Source: Asinibacterium sp. OR53
Lineage (GTDB): Bacteria; Bacteroidota; Bacteroidia; Chitinophagales; Chitinophagaceae
Assembly (NCBI RefSeq): GCF_000515315.1
Contig: NZ_KI911562.1
Location: forward strand, 2,440,501-2,504,500
Direction: 5' to 3'
Length of the DNA stretch: 64,000 nucleotides
The notes below the pieces were generated by a model. That model made no database searches. It was not told the DNA's origin and was given only the letters and a program-made list of their open reading frames with translations. How positions within the stretch are numbered: position 1 is the stretch's first letter; every line of letters begins with the position of its first letter. Below are positions 43,074 to 51,135 of the stretch, piece after piece. The position numbers and the translations under genes were made by a program.

Positions 43074-43646
43074 ATGACGCAACAGGAGGTAACCCAGATC
43101 GTAAAAGAAATCCTTGCGCTCTATGAGCAATATGGAGATGCTGATTACATAGGCGAGCCGGTGTCGCAACTGGAGCATATGTGCCAATGCGCGCAACTGG
43201 CGGAAGAAGAGGGCTATGACAATGAAGTGATCCTGGCCGCATTCATGCACGATATAGGGCATCTCTGCGGTAACCTGTTGTCTGCCTCAGAAATGAACGG
43301 ATTCGGCATTGTAGACCATGAGAAATTGGGTGAGGTATACATCAGGAGCAAAGGGTTTTCCGAAAAAGTAGCCAAACTGGTAGGGTCGCATGTGGCATCC
43401 AAAAGATACCTTACTTTTAAATATCCCGAATACTACGCAAAATTATCACCGGCCAGTAAAGAAACGCTGGTGATGCAGGGGGGTATGATGACAGTGGAAG
43501 AAGCAGAAGCATTTGAGCAGGAAGAACTGTTTCACCTGTATGTAACCCTTCGCAGGTGGGACGAAGAAGCTAAAAGAGAAAACGTTCCATTGGTTTCCCT
43601 GCAACATTATGAACGTATAATGGAAGAACACTTATTAAAACAATAG
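43074..43646 (+). CDS. phnZ: PhnZ-type HD-domain phosphonate oxygenase
   Basis: A 190-residue HD-fold protein of the 'phosphonate degradation HD-domain oxygenase' type. PhnZ is a mixed-valent di-iron oxygenase that splits 1-hydroxy-2-aminoethylphosphonate into glycine and phosphate. All residues I recall from the PhnZ active site are present at matching spacing: Tyr25 and Glu28, His35, His59-Asp60, His63, His82, His106, Lys110, Ser128, Arg160 and Asp163. Length fits the family. The alpha-ketoglutarate dioxygenase PhnY that normally makes the hydroxylated substrate is not in this window. The next gene starts 10 bases later. Confidence 0.87.
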   Translation: MTQQEVTQIVKEILALYEQYGDADYIGEPVSQLEHMCQCAQLAEEEGYDNEVILAAFMHDIGHLCGNLLSASEMNGFGIVDHEKLGEVYIRSKGFSEKVAKLVGSHVASKRYLTFKYPEYYAKLSPASKETLVMQGGMMTVEEAEAFEQEELFHLYVTLRRWDEEAKRENVPLVSLQHYERIMEEHLLKQ

Positions 43647-43656
43647 AGATCAAGAG

Positions 43657-44340
43657 ATGAATACAGCATTGGTAGTTTTTGATATCGCCGGTACAACGGT
43701 ATTGGACAAAGGAAACGTAAACGAAGCATTCCGCAGGGCTTTTACGGCATCAGGTATTGAAGTGGAAGTACCCGCTATCAACAAAGTGATGGGATATCGT
43801 AAGATAGAAGCTGTGGAGATCATCCTAGACCAGTTTGCACCTGGTAGGAAAGTAACAGAGCCCGAACTGATAGCTACTATTCACGATGTTTTTACTCAGA
43901 ACATGGTTCGTTTCTATGAAAACGACGACACACTGCAGCCATTGCCTCATGTAATGGAGACATTTGAATGGCTGCAATCAAAAGGTATCAAGATAACGCT
44001 CGATACCGGATTTACACGCATCATCACAGATGCCATATTGAAGAAACTGAATTGGGACAAGCATCCGCACATAAATGCTGTGATTTGCAGCGATGAAGTG
44101 CCACAAGGCAGACCCCATCCTTATATGATTCAAAGCCTGATGCAACAAACGGGCGTTACCGATCCGGCACGTGTAGTGAAAGTGGGAGATACGGAAGTGG
44201 ATATCCAGGAAGGACGGAATGCAAACTGCGGGCTCGTAGTGGCTGTTACTACCGGTGCTTACACACGCGAGGCATTGGTGCCTTATGAACCCGACTATAT
44301 CATTGATTCTATGCAGGAACTGGTTGCTAAAATTCAATAG
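43657..44340 (+). CDS. Phosphonatase-like HAD hydrolase
   Basis: A 227-residue HAD protein like the TIGR03351 'phosphonatase-like' family. Motif I reads Phe-Asp-Ile-Ala-Gly-Thr-Thr (8-14), the same Ala-Gly-Thr-Thr as true phosphonatase PhnX. The cap has Met-Gly-Tyr-Arg-Lys49, which places a lysine at the Schiff-base position of PhnX. Later motifs are Thr-Gly-Phe at about 118, Gly-Arg-Pro-His-Pro at about 151-155 and Gly-Asp-Thr-Glu-Val-Asp at about 173-178. It may cleave phosphonoacetaldehyde or a close relative, releasing phosphate. Confidence 0.88.
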   Translation: MNTALVVFDIAGTTVLDKGNVNEAFRRAFTASGIEVEVPAINKVMGYRKIEAVEIILDQFAPGRKVTEPELIATIHDVFTQNMVRFYENDDTLQPLPHVMETFEWLQSKGIKITLDTGFTRIITDAILKKLNWDKHPHINAVICSDEVPQGRPHPYMIQSLMQQTGVTDPARVVKVGDTEVDIQEGRNANCGLVVAVTTGAYTREALVPYEPDYIIDSMQELVAKIQ

Positions 44341-44343
44341 GTA

Positions 44344-45609
44344 TTGGAAACTAAACGAGAAAAGTGGGTTGCCCTCTATGCAGCTGTTATAACCTTCCTC
44401 ACTTATGCTGCTGTATATGCGTTCAGAAAGCCTTTTACAGTAGGCACATTTCAGCATGAAAAAAATGTGCTGGGCCTGCAGTATAAAGATGCCCTGGTCA
44501 TTTGCCAGGTGCTGGGTTATATGGCCAGTAAGTTTTATGGGATTCGCTTTATAGCAGAGCTTAAAAGAATAGGCAGGGGCAAAACCATATTATTGCTGGT
44601 TGGTATCTCATGGCTGGCCTTGCTTTTATTTGCCCTGCTGCCGGCTCCTTTTAATATTGTATGCCTTTTTCTGAATGGATTTCCATTGGGAATGATATGG
44701 GGCATTGTGTTTTCTTTTGTGGAAGGAAGAAAAGCCACAGACTTCATAGGTGCTTCTCTTGCGGTAAGTTTTATTTTTTCTTCAGGCCTGGTTAAAACCA
44801 TTGCGAAATGGCTGATGGTCTATGGAAATATAAACGAATACTGGATACCTTTTGTAACGGGATTGTTGTTTATGTTGCCCATGATATTATTGGTTTTCCT
44901 GCTGGAAAAAATACCGCCGCCTTCGGTCGAAGACACCAATAGCCGGGTAGCGCGTTTGCCCATGAATAAGGAAGAGCGAAAACAGTTTTTCAACCAGTTT
45001 AAAACAGGACTGGTGCTGCTCATCATCGTTTATGTGTTTCTTACCATTTTCCGGGACATACGCGACAATTTCGCAGCCGATATGTGGCAGGAGCTGGGCT
45101 TTGGTAACCAACCCGAAGTGTTTACCACTACAGAGGTACCTACCACCATATTGGTATTGATATTGATCAGCTGCATGATGCTGATTCAAAACAACAGGCG
45201 TGCTTTTGTACTTACGCATCTGATTGTGATACTGGGCTTTTTCATGGCAGGAGCCAGCTCCCTGTTATTTGTTACCCATCATCTCTCGCCCTTTATGTGG
45301 ATGACCCTGGCCGGCCTTGGGTTATATATAGGTTATATTCCTTTCAACTGCATCTTATTTGACCGGATGATCGCTAGTTTTAAATGTGCAGGCAACGTGG
45401 GCTTCCTGATGTACCTGGCCGATTCATTCGGTTATATGGGAAGTGTGGGAGTGATCATGTTAAAGGCAGTTTTCAACCTGAAACTAAAATGGACTGCCAT
45501 TTACAGCAACGGGGTAGTGGTACTGTCGGTGATGGGTATCGCACTTACTTTGCTGGCATTGGCTTATTTCAATAAAAAATATCAAACCATCGTGAACGAG
45601 CATGAGTAA
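44344..45609 (+). CDS. MFS-type inner-membrane carrier (DUF5690)
   Basis: A 421-residue protein with about 12 hydrophobic helices and a central cytoplasmic loop of about 40 residues (about 195-235). Tyr-Ala-Phe-Arg-Lys-Pro-Phe-Thr at about 25-32 resembles the first-helix motif of organophosphate/sugar-phosphate antiporters of the MFS, and I assign DUF5690 by overall similarity. The start is TTG at 44344, three bases after the HAD stop; no ATG near it would keep the first helix. It is likely the inner-membrane step of phosphonate uptake, since no PhnCDE ABC transporter is present. Confidence 0.82.
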   Translation: METKREKWVALYAAVITFLTYAAVYAFRKPFTVGTFQHEKNVLGLQYKDALVICQVLGYMASKFYGIRFIAELKRIGRGKTILLLVGISWLALLLFALLPAPFNIVCLFLNGFPLGMIWGIVFSFVEGRKATDFIGASLAVSFIFSSGLVKTIAKWLMVYGNINEYWIPFVTGLLFMLPMILLVFLLEKIPPPSVEDTNSRVARLPMNKEERKQFFNQFKTGLVLLIIVYVFLTIFRDIRDNFAADMWQELGFGNQPEVFTTTEVPTTILVLILISCMMLIQNNRRAFVLTHLIVILGFFMAGASSLLFVTHHLSPFMWMTLAGLGLYIGYIPFNCILFDRMIASFKCAGNVGFLMYLADSFGYMGSVGVIMLKAVFNLKLKWTAIYSNGVVVLSVMGIALTLLALAYFNKKYQTIVNEHE

Positions 45610-46729
45610 TAAGACAGCCATTGTTGTGGGAGCGGGAATCGTTGGACTGGCAACAGCACGCGCACTCTCATTGAAAGGCTACAAGGTAACATTAGTAGAA
45701 AGAACGCAGAAAGCTGTAGGCGCTTCCATTCGCAATTTCGGAATGCTGTGGCCGGTGGGACAACCCGAAGGCACTTTATACAACCGGGCAGTGCGCAGCA
45801 GGGAAATATGGAAAGAAGTGGCCGACAGCATCGGACTATGGTATGAAGATGCCGGAAGCCTGCACCTGGCGCACCATGCAGATGAATGGGTTGTATTGCA
45901 GGAATTGTATGATGCGTTCAAAGCATCAGGCAGACCGGTTGAATTGTTGGATAAAGATGCGATTATGCGACGTTTCAAAGGGGTGAACGGGAACGGATTA
46001 CAGGGTGGCTTGTTCAGCGCCACCGAGACCATTGTAGATCCGCGTGAAGCCATCGCTTCCATCCCTGCTTATCTTGAAGAATACCTCGATGTAGCGTTTG
46101 TTTGGGGAAAGCAGGTGAATGCAATTGCCCCGGGGAAAGTATATATCGAAGGGCGGATATTAGAAGCTGATCTTGTTTTTATATGCAGTGGCGCAGATTT
46201 TGAAACCCTTTTTCCTGAAGCGTTTTCCGCATTGCCGATTACCAAATGTAAATTGCAGATGATGCGTTTCATGCCGGGAAGTCCACAATGGCGTATGGGT
46301 ACTTCTTTGTGCGGAGGTCTGTCACTGATCCATTACAACAGCTTCAAAGTAGCTCCGTCACTCGGATTGCTCAGGAAAAGGTATGAGACGGAAATGCCGG
46401 AATACGTGGCAAATGGAATACATGTGATGATCTCTCAAAACGACAAAGGAGAATTGACAGTAGGCGATTCTCACGAATATGGTCATACCTTCGATCCGTT
46501 CGACAGGGTGCATATCAACGAAATGATCATTCATTACCTCAAATTATTTGCAGTATGCGATGATTGGAAATTGATACAGACCTGGAATGGCATATATCCG
46601 AAAATGACGAACGGGCAAACCGATGTTTTCCTGAACCCTATGCAAGGTGTATATATCATGAATGGATTGGGAGGTGCAGGAATGACTTTGTCTTTCGGTT
46701 TCGCAGAAGAAATGATTGCAACATTATAA
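45602..46729 (+). CDS. FAD-dependent oxidoreductase of the phosphonate-linked TIGR03364 type
   Basis: A 375-residue DAO-family flavoprotein. The FAD loop Val-Gly-Ala-Gly-Ile-Val-Gly-Leu-Ala-Thr-Ala is at about 8-18 and the acidic end of the second strand is at about 32. Family members co-occur with phosphonatase-like HADs and oxidise 2-aminoethylphosphonate or N-methyl or hydroxy derivatives to phosphonoacetaldehyde-type products. Its start overlaps the carrier gene's stop by eight bases. With the HAD and PhnZ-like proteins it gives two possible routes for cutting an aminophosphonate. Confidence 0.88.
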   Translation: MSNKTAIVVGAGIVGLATARALSLKGYKVTLVERTQKAVGASIRNFGMLWPVGQPEGTLYNRAVRSREIWKEVADSIGLWYEDAGSLHLAHHADEWVVLQELYDAFKASGRPVELLDKDAIMRRFKGVNGNGLQGGLFSATETIVDPREAIASIPAYLEEYLDVAFVWGKQVNAIAPGKVYIEGRILEADLVFICSGADFETLFPEAFSALPITKCKLQMMRFMPGSPQWRMGTSLCGGLSLIHYNSFKVAPSLGLLRKRYETEMPEYVANGIHVMISQNDKGELTVGDSHEYGHTFDPFDRVHINEMIIHYLKLFAVCDDWKLIQTWNGIYPKMTNGQTDVFLNPMQGVYIMNGLGGAGMTLSFGFAEEMIATL

Positions 46730-46738
46730 ACAGATGAT

Positions 46739-49171
46739 ATGAAAAAGATAGTATGGTTATTGGCTGTGTTTTGTATTTCGAGCGGTATTACAGCGCAATC
46801 ATTGCAAACCCTGGAAGCAGGTCGGGTAGGGCTTCCCAACGGATGGAGCCTCACGCCGGCAGGTAAAAGCCTGCCTGTGGGTGATCTGCCGTTGAATATT
46901 GCTGTAAGCGCATCGAGAAAATTAATGGCAATAACCAATAACGGGCAAAGCACCCAGACCTTGCAGCTGATCGATGTGCAGCAAGGTAAAGTGCTGGACA
47001 ATATCATAGTACCCAAATTGTGGGTAGGTTTGAAGTTCAGCGCCGATGAAAAATACCTGTACGCATCCGGTGGTAACGATAACTGGATACTGAAATATAC
47101 CATCCGCCAACAAAAACTGGTGTTACAGGATAGCATCATCCTGGGTGCTAAATGGCCTAATAAAATATCACCCGCCGGCATCGATATCGATGATGCCAAA
47201 CAATTGCTTTATGTGGTAACCAAAGACAACAACTCGCTGTATGTGATCGATCTTCAATCGAAGAAAACCATACAAGAGTTGAAGCTTCCGGGAGAAGCTT
47301 ATACCTGTTTGTTATCACACGATAAAACCAAGCTGTATATTTCCTGCTGGGGTTGTGGCAAATTACTGACTTATCATACCGGCTCTCGTCAATTGATCGC
47401 AGAAATCAATGTGGGCAGTAACCCGAACGATATCTGTCTTTCCAAAAACGACAGGTACCTCTATGTAGCCAACGCCAATGATAACAGCGTATCAGTGATC
47501 GATACCAGGAACCAAAAAATATTGGAAACGCTGAATGCCGCTTTGTACCCTGATGCACCCAATGGATCTACTACCAATGGAGTAGCGTTGAGTCCGGATG
47601 AAAAAACACTATACATCGCCAATGCAGACAATAACTGTTTGTCTGTTTTCGATGTATCAACGCCCGGTAGTAGTCATTCAAAAGGTTTTATACCGGTGGG
47701 TTGGTATCCTTCCTGTGTAAGAACCATTGGCAAGAATATATGGGTGGCCAACGGAAAAGGATTCACTTCCATGGCCAATCCGTATGGTCCCAATCCTGTG
47801 AACAAGAAAGTGCATTTAGGTTTTCAAAAAGGTGATCCTAATAAGCCTGCAGAAGTACAATACATCGGCGGACTCTTCAAAGGAACCCTCAGCATTATCC
47901 CGGTTCCCGATGCAAAACAGTTGAGCATTTACTCACAGGTGGTATATCGCAATACACCTTATACAAAAGAAAGAGAAAAGATAAGTGAAGGCGCGGAAGG
48001 CAACCCCATACCCAGAAGAGTAGGAGATGCGTCGCCTATTAAATATGTGTTCTACATCATCAAAGAAAACAGGACTTACGACCAGGTATTGGGCGATATG
48101 CCGGAAGGTAATGGCGATACCAGTCTTTGTTTGTTTGGAGAAAAAGTAACGCCCAACCTGCATGCGCTGGCCAGGGAATTTGTATTGCTCGATAATTTTT
48201 ATGTTGATGGTGAAGTAAGTGCCGATGGTCATAACTGGAGCATGGGTGCTTATGCTACCGATTACCTGGAGAAAACATGGGTAACCAGTTATGGCGGCAG
48301 AGGCGGTGATTACGATGCGGAAGGCAACAGGGCCATTGCCAATAACAAAAAAGGATTTATCTGGGATCATTGCAAAAGAGCGGGCGTGAGTTATCGTACC
48401 TATGGTGAATTTGCAGATGATTACAAGCCCAATATACCGGTGTTGAAAGATCATTTCTGTCCGTATTATACCAGTTGGGACCAGCGCGTACGTGATACCA
48501 CACGGGTAGGTCAGTGGAAAAGGGAATTCGATTCGCTGGTGGCCAACCATGCGCTGCCGCAGTTAAGCACGCTTCGCATCATCAATGATCATACAGAGGG
48601 GTTGAGCAAAGGACGGCCTACGCCTTTTGCCCATGTTGCTGATAACGACCTGGCCATAGGCATGTTCATCGAGTACCTCAGCAAAAGCTCCGTGTGGAAA
48701 GAGTCTGCCGTTTTTGTTCTGGAAGACGATGCACAGGATGGCCCCGATCATGTGGATGCACACAGGAGTACAGCTTATGTGATGGGTGGATTTGTAAAAA
48801 GGCATTTTGTAGATCATAGCATGTATTCTACTTCTTCGATGCTGCGTACCATTGAACTGATTTTAGGTATTCCGCCCATGAGCCAGTACGATGCTGCTGC
48901 AACGCCCATGTGGCGCTGTTTCTCGGCAACGCCTGATCTCACGCCTTTCGCTGCAAAGCCCTTGCAGACAGATATCAATGAAAGAAATGAAGTGGTCAAT
49001 GCATGGCAGAAGAAAAGCGAGACTTTCGATTTCACCAAAGAAGACCGGGCGCCCGACAGGGAGTTCACAGAAGTGATCTGGAAAGCAGTGAAAGGAGAAC
49101 ACGCTATTGTGCCGGCACCAAGAAGGGCTTCATTCTTCAAGCCGAATCCCAGGATGGTTGATAATGATTAG
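46739..49171 (+). CDS. Exported YncE-like beta-propeller / phosphoesterase fusion
   Basis: An 810-residue exported protein (signal peptide ends near Ile-Thr-Ala-Gln, residue 20). Residues about 45-345 form a YncE/NHL-like propeller with repeated Lys-Tyr-Leu-Tyr-Ala/Val-Ala-Asn-Ala segments. From about 430 the phosphoesterase (PF04185-like) domain begins with Ile-Lys-Glu-Asn-Arg-Thr-Tyr-Asp-Gln-Val; it continues with Asp-Gly-His-Asn-Trp near 494 and Leu-Glu-Asp-Asp-Ala-Gln-Asp-Gly-Pro-Asp-His-Val near 660. The first domain may bind a polymer while the second removes phosphate or a phosphodiester group in the periplasm. It is the last gene of the plus-strand run. Confidence 0.85.
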   Translation: MKKIVWLLAVFCISSGITAQSLQTLEAGRVGLPNGWSLTPAGKSLPVGDLPLNIAVSASRKLMAITNNGQSTQTLQLIDVQQGKVLDNIIVPKLWVGLKFSADEKYLYASGGNDNWILKYTIRQQKLVLQDSIILGAKWPNKISPAGIDIDDAKQLLYVVTKDNNSLYVIDLQSKKTIQELKLPGEAYTCLLSHDKTKLYISCWGCGKLLTYHTGSRQLIAEINVGSNPNDICLSKNDRYLYVANANDNSVSVIDTRNQKILETLNAALYPDAPNGSTTNGVALSPDEKTLYIANADNNCLSVFDVSTPGSSHSKGFIPVGWYPSCVRTIGKNIWVANGKGFTSMANPYGPNPVNKKVHLGFQKGDPNKPAEVQYIGGLFKGTLSIIPVPDAKQLSIYSQVVYRNTPYTKEREKISEGAEGNPIPRRVGDASPIKYVFYIIKENRTYDQVLGDMPEGNGDTSLCLFGEKVTPNLHALAREFVLLDNFYVDGEVSADGHNWSMGAYATDYLEKTWVTSYGGRGGDYDAEGNRAIANNKKGFIWDHCKRAGVSYRTYGEFADDYKPNIPVLKDHFCPYYTSWDQRVRDTTRVGQWKREFDSLVANHALPQLSTLRIINDHTEGLSKGRPTPFAHVADNDLAIGMFIEYLSKSSVWKESAVFVLEDDAQDGPDHVDAHRSTAYVMGGFVKRHFVDHSMYSTSSMLRTIELILGIPPMSQYDAAATPMWRCFSATPDLTPFAAKPLQTDINERNEVVNAWQKKSETFDFTKEDRAPDREFTEVIWKAVKGEHAIVPAPRRASFFKPNPRMVDND

Positions 49172-49569
49172 ATCCAACGCGGTGGTTGAGCAGGAGTGGT
49201 ATCATTATCGACGGCAGACTGCTGCTGGTGAATCGCATTCACCTGTCCATCGATGCGGGCGTCTTTATCAATAACAAGCGGAGAAGCGCTGATGTTGCCG
49301 GTGATGTTAGCACTGTCCATCATCTTCGCTTCTCCACTGACAATAATTTCTCCCTGGATCTGTCCGTACACAACCAGGCGCGCTGCATGCACATTTCCAA
49401 TAATGGATCCTGTATTTCCCAGGTAAACCAGTGCACCGGCTTCCACTTCGCCATAGATAGTTCCATACACATACAATGGAACAGATACATCAATGCCACC
49501 ATGCACCACGGCGCCTTTGGGAATGCAACAGATCCCATTTTTACGTATCAAAGAAAGAAGCTTCAGCAC
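49168..49569 (-). CDS. Bactofilin family cytoskeletal protein
   Basis: A 133-residue polymer-forming protein. The core at about 15-115 is a right-handed beta-helix with short repeated turns: Gly-Gly-Ile-Asp-Val, Val-Tyr-Gly-Thr-Ile-Tyr-Gly-Glu-Val-Glu, Ile-Ile-Gly-Asn-Val-His-Ala, Tyr-Gly-Gln-Ile-Gln-Gly-Glu and Ala-Asn-Ile-Thr-Gly-Asn-Ile. The flanks are polar and probably disordered, and no membrane segment is seen. It lies three bases after the actin-like gene, so the two form an operon. The end overlaps the phosphonate locus's last gene tail to tail. Confidence 0.93.
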   Translation of the reverse strand: MLKLLSLIRKNGICCIPKGAVVHGGIDVSVPLYVYGTIYGEVEAGALVYLGNTGSIIGNVHAARLVVYGQIQGEIIVSGEAKMMDSANITGNISASPLVIDKDARIDGQVNAIHQQQSAVDNDTTPAQPPRWI

Positions 49570-49572
49570 ATA

Positions 49573-50628
49573 TTAAGCTTTAAAGTCGAGGTTGGTTAGG
49601 TTTTCTGAAAAGAAAGACAACGCAGAAAATGCATTTCCGAGGTCAATGCCTGCACAACGGTTGGGATAATTATCCGACAACCGTAGTGAATTATACAGGT
49701 AACCAACACTGGCAACCCGTTCAGGTTGTGGCACTACTTCAACGGGCATCAGGTCTTTGAATTCATCTTCAACAAGCTGAACCAGTTCCGCGTAATGAGC
49801 GCCGCCGCCCAATATGTATATTTTTTCGCAGAGCTCCAGGTCGCGGTCGGTGAAATAAGTCCGCATGGAAGGAGATACCACTTTTTGATAGTATTGCAGC
49901 AGCAGTTCTTTACGTGTTTCGGCAATATCAACCCGCTTACGGTTGGCAAAGATGGACCCTTTCATAAAGACATCATCCAACTGGTGCTCATTTTTGAGTT
50001 CGAGGTAATACTTCTTGTTCAACTCCTGCGTAAGGTTGTGAATGGCATAACGTAAACCATGCGTACTGAATGCAGTTCGATGGATGAGACTGGCGTCTGA
50101 AACCATAATGCCTTCCAGTGTTCCAAAACCAAAACTAAGTACCATGAAATTTTGTGGAACAGGATTGGTTACGATATGCTTCAATCCTATGATACCACCC
50201 ACGATTTCTGGAATCACTTCAAACTTTTCAATATCAAACACCTCGCGCTTTACCTGTCCTTTTACGTTGAAAGTTTGCGAATCATACTCCACCATGAAAT
50301 GCCTTTTAGAAAGGTATTGCTCGGCCATCTGCTTGAATGCATGATAGGTAGAGAACGGGAAGCCGATGGTAACCGTTATGGGTTGCTGTAACCGGGGTGC
50401 AAGGTTAACCAGGGCGGCGCGGAAGAGAATGTCGAAATCTTCTTCCGCCGGCGTGGCATTCGTAACGCGCGAAGGGTTAATGCCATTGTGCCTGGCAAGA
50501 TTGCCTACCATATACCAGGCATTGTCTTTTTTTACTTTGATACCGTTCAGCAGGTCTTTGGCGGTATTTTCCATATTACCGAATGCGGTTTCAAAAACAC
50601 TTGGGAAATGCAGTGTAACGACGTTCAT
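49573..50628 (-). CDS. Actin/ParM-like ATPase with C-terminal phosphate-1 motif
   Basis: A 351-residue actin-fold protein; the ATG at 50628 is preceded in frame by a stop 36 bases upstream, so the N-terminus cannot be longer. The order of motifs is unusual. It begins with a Phe-Pro-Ser segment that normally follows the first beta-hairpin. The phosphate-2 loop appears at about 163-170 as Val-Leu-Ser-Phe-Gly-Phe-Gly-Thr with Ser in place of Asp, the adenosine motif Ile-Leu-Gly-Gly-Gly-Ala is at about 272-277, and the phosphate-1 loop Gly-Ile-Asp-Leu-Gly-Asn-Ala comes last, at 327-333. This suggests circular permutation. It is co-transcribed with a bactofilin. Confidence 0.8.
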   Translation of the reverse strand: MNVVTLHFPSVFETAFGNMENTAKDLLNGIKVKKDNAWYMVGNLARHNGINPSRVTNATPAEEDFDILFRAALVNLAPRLQQPITVTIGFPFSTYHAFKQMAEQYLSKRHFMVEYDSQTFNVKGQVKREVFDIEKFEVIPEIVGGIIGLKHIVTNPVPQNFMVLSFGFGTLEGIMVSDASLIHRTAFSTHGLRYAIHNLTQELNKKYYLELKNEHQLDDVFMKGSIFANRKRVDIAETRKELLLQYYQKVVSPSMRTYFTDRDLELCEKIYILGGGAHYAELVQLVEDEFKDLMPVEVVPQPERVASVGYLYNSLRLSDNYPNRCAGIDLGNAFSALSFFSENLTNLDFKA

Positions 50629-50735
50629 GGGCAAAATAATTGGGTTCCCAGCAATTTACTAAGTTTCCCTGCATTTCCCATAGTCCGGATAGACTTAATA
50701 GAAAGTTATTAATGAAAAAAGAGTAGGTTTGGCGC

Positions 50736-51125
50736 ATGAAGTATTCGCAACAGGCAGGACTGATAGCTGCTGTTTTATTGATCGTCGTTTGTTTTTTTCC
50801 CTGGACCTATATTGCCAGCCGGCAGATTACCATTACGGGTTTATCTGCTGTAGGCACCAATTTCGGTAAACCCGGACTGTTCAATATTGTCATGTCGGCG
50901 ATCGCTGCGTTCCTGTTTCTGATACCCCGTTTGTGGGCCAAACGAACCAATGTATTTGTATGCGCCATCAACCTGGCTTGGTCTATCCGCAATTATATTA
51001 TCTTGTCAACCTGCTTGCTGGGTGAGTGCCCTGAAAAGAAAGTGGGATTATACCTATTGGTAGTACTGGCTATTGCCACGCAATTGATGGCTCTTTTTCC
51101 AAAGCTTGAAGTAAAGCAACAGTAA
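50736..51125 (+). CDS. Small four-helix membrane protein of unknown function
   Basis: A 129-residue protein with hydrophobic segments at about 6-26, 49-69, 77-96 and 100-121. No motif is recognised. It is divergent from the actin-like gene and convergent with the SGNH hydrolase gene. The gap to the actin-like gene contains no other open frame. Confidence 0.7.
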   Translation: MKYSQQAGLIAAVLLIVVCFFPWTYIASRQITITGLSAVGTNFGKPGLFNIVMSAIAAFLFLIPRLWAKRTNVFVCAINLAWSIRNYIILSTCLLGECPEKKVGLYLLVVLAIATQLMALFPKLEVKQQ

Positions 51126-51135
51126 GTTGTGATGA

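Noticed and set aside
46534..47199. A 221-codon minus-strand frame
   Set aside because: It lies fully antisense to the FAD oxidoreductase and phosphoesterase genes, both of which have strong family matches.
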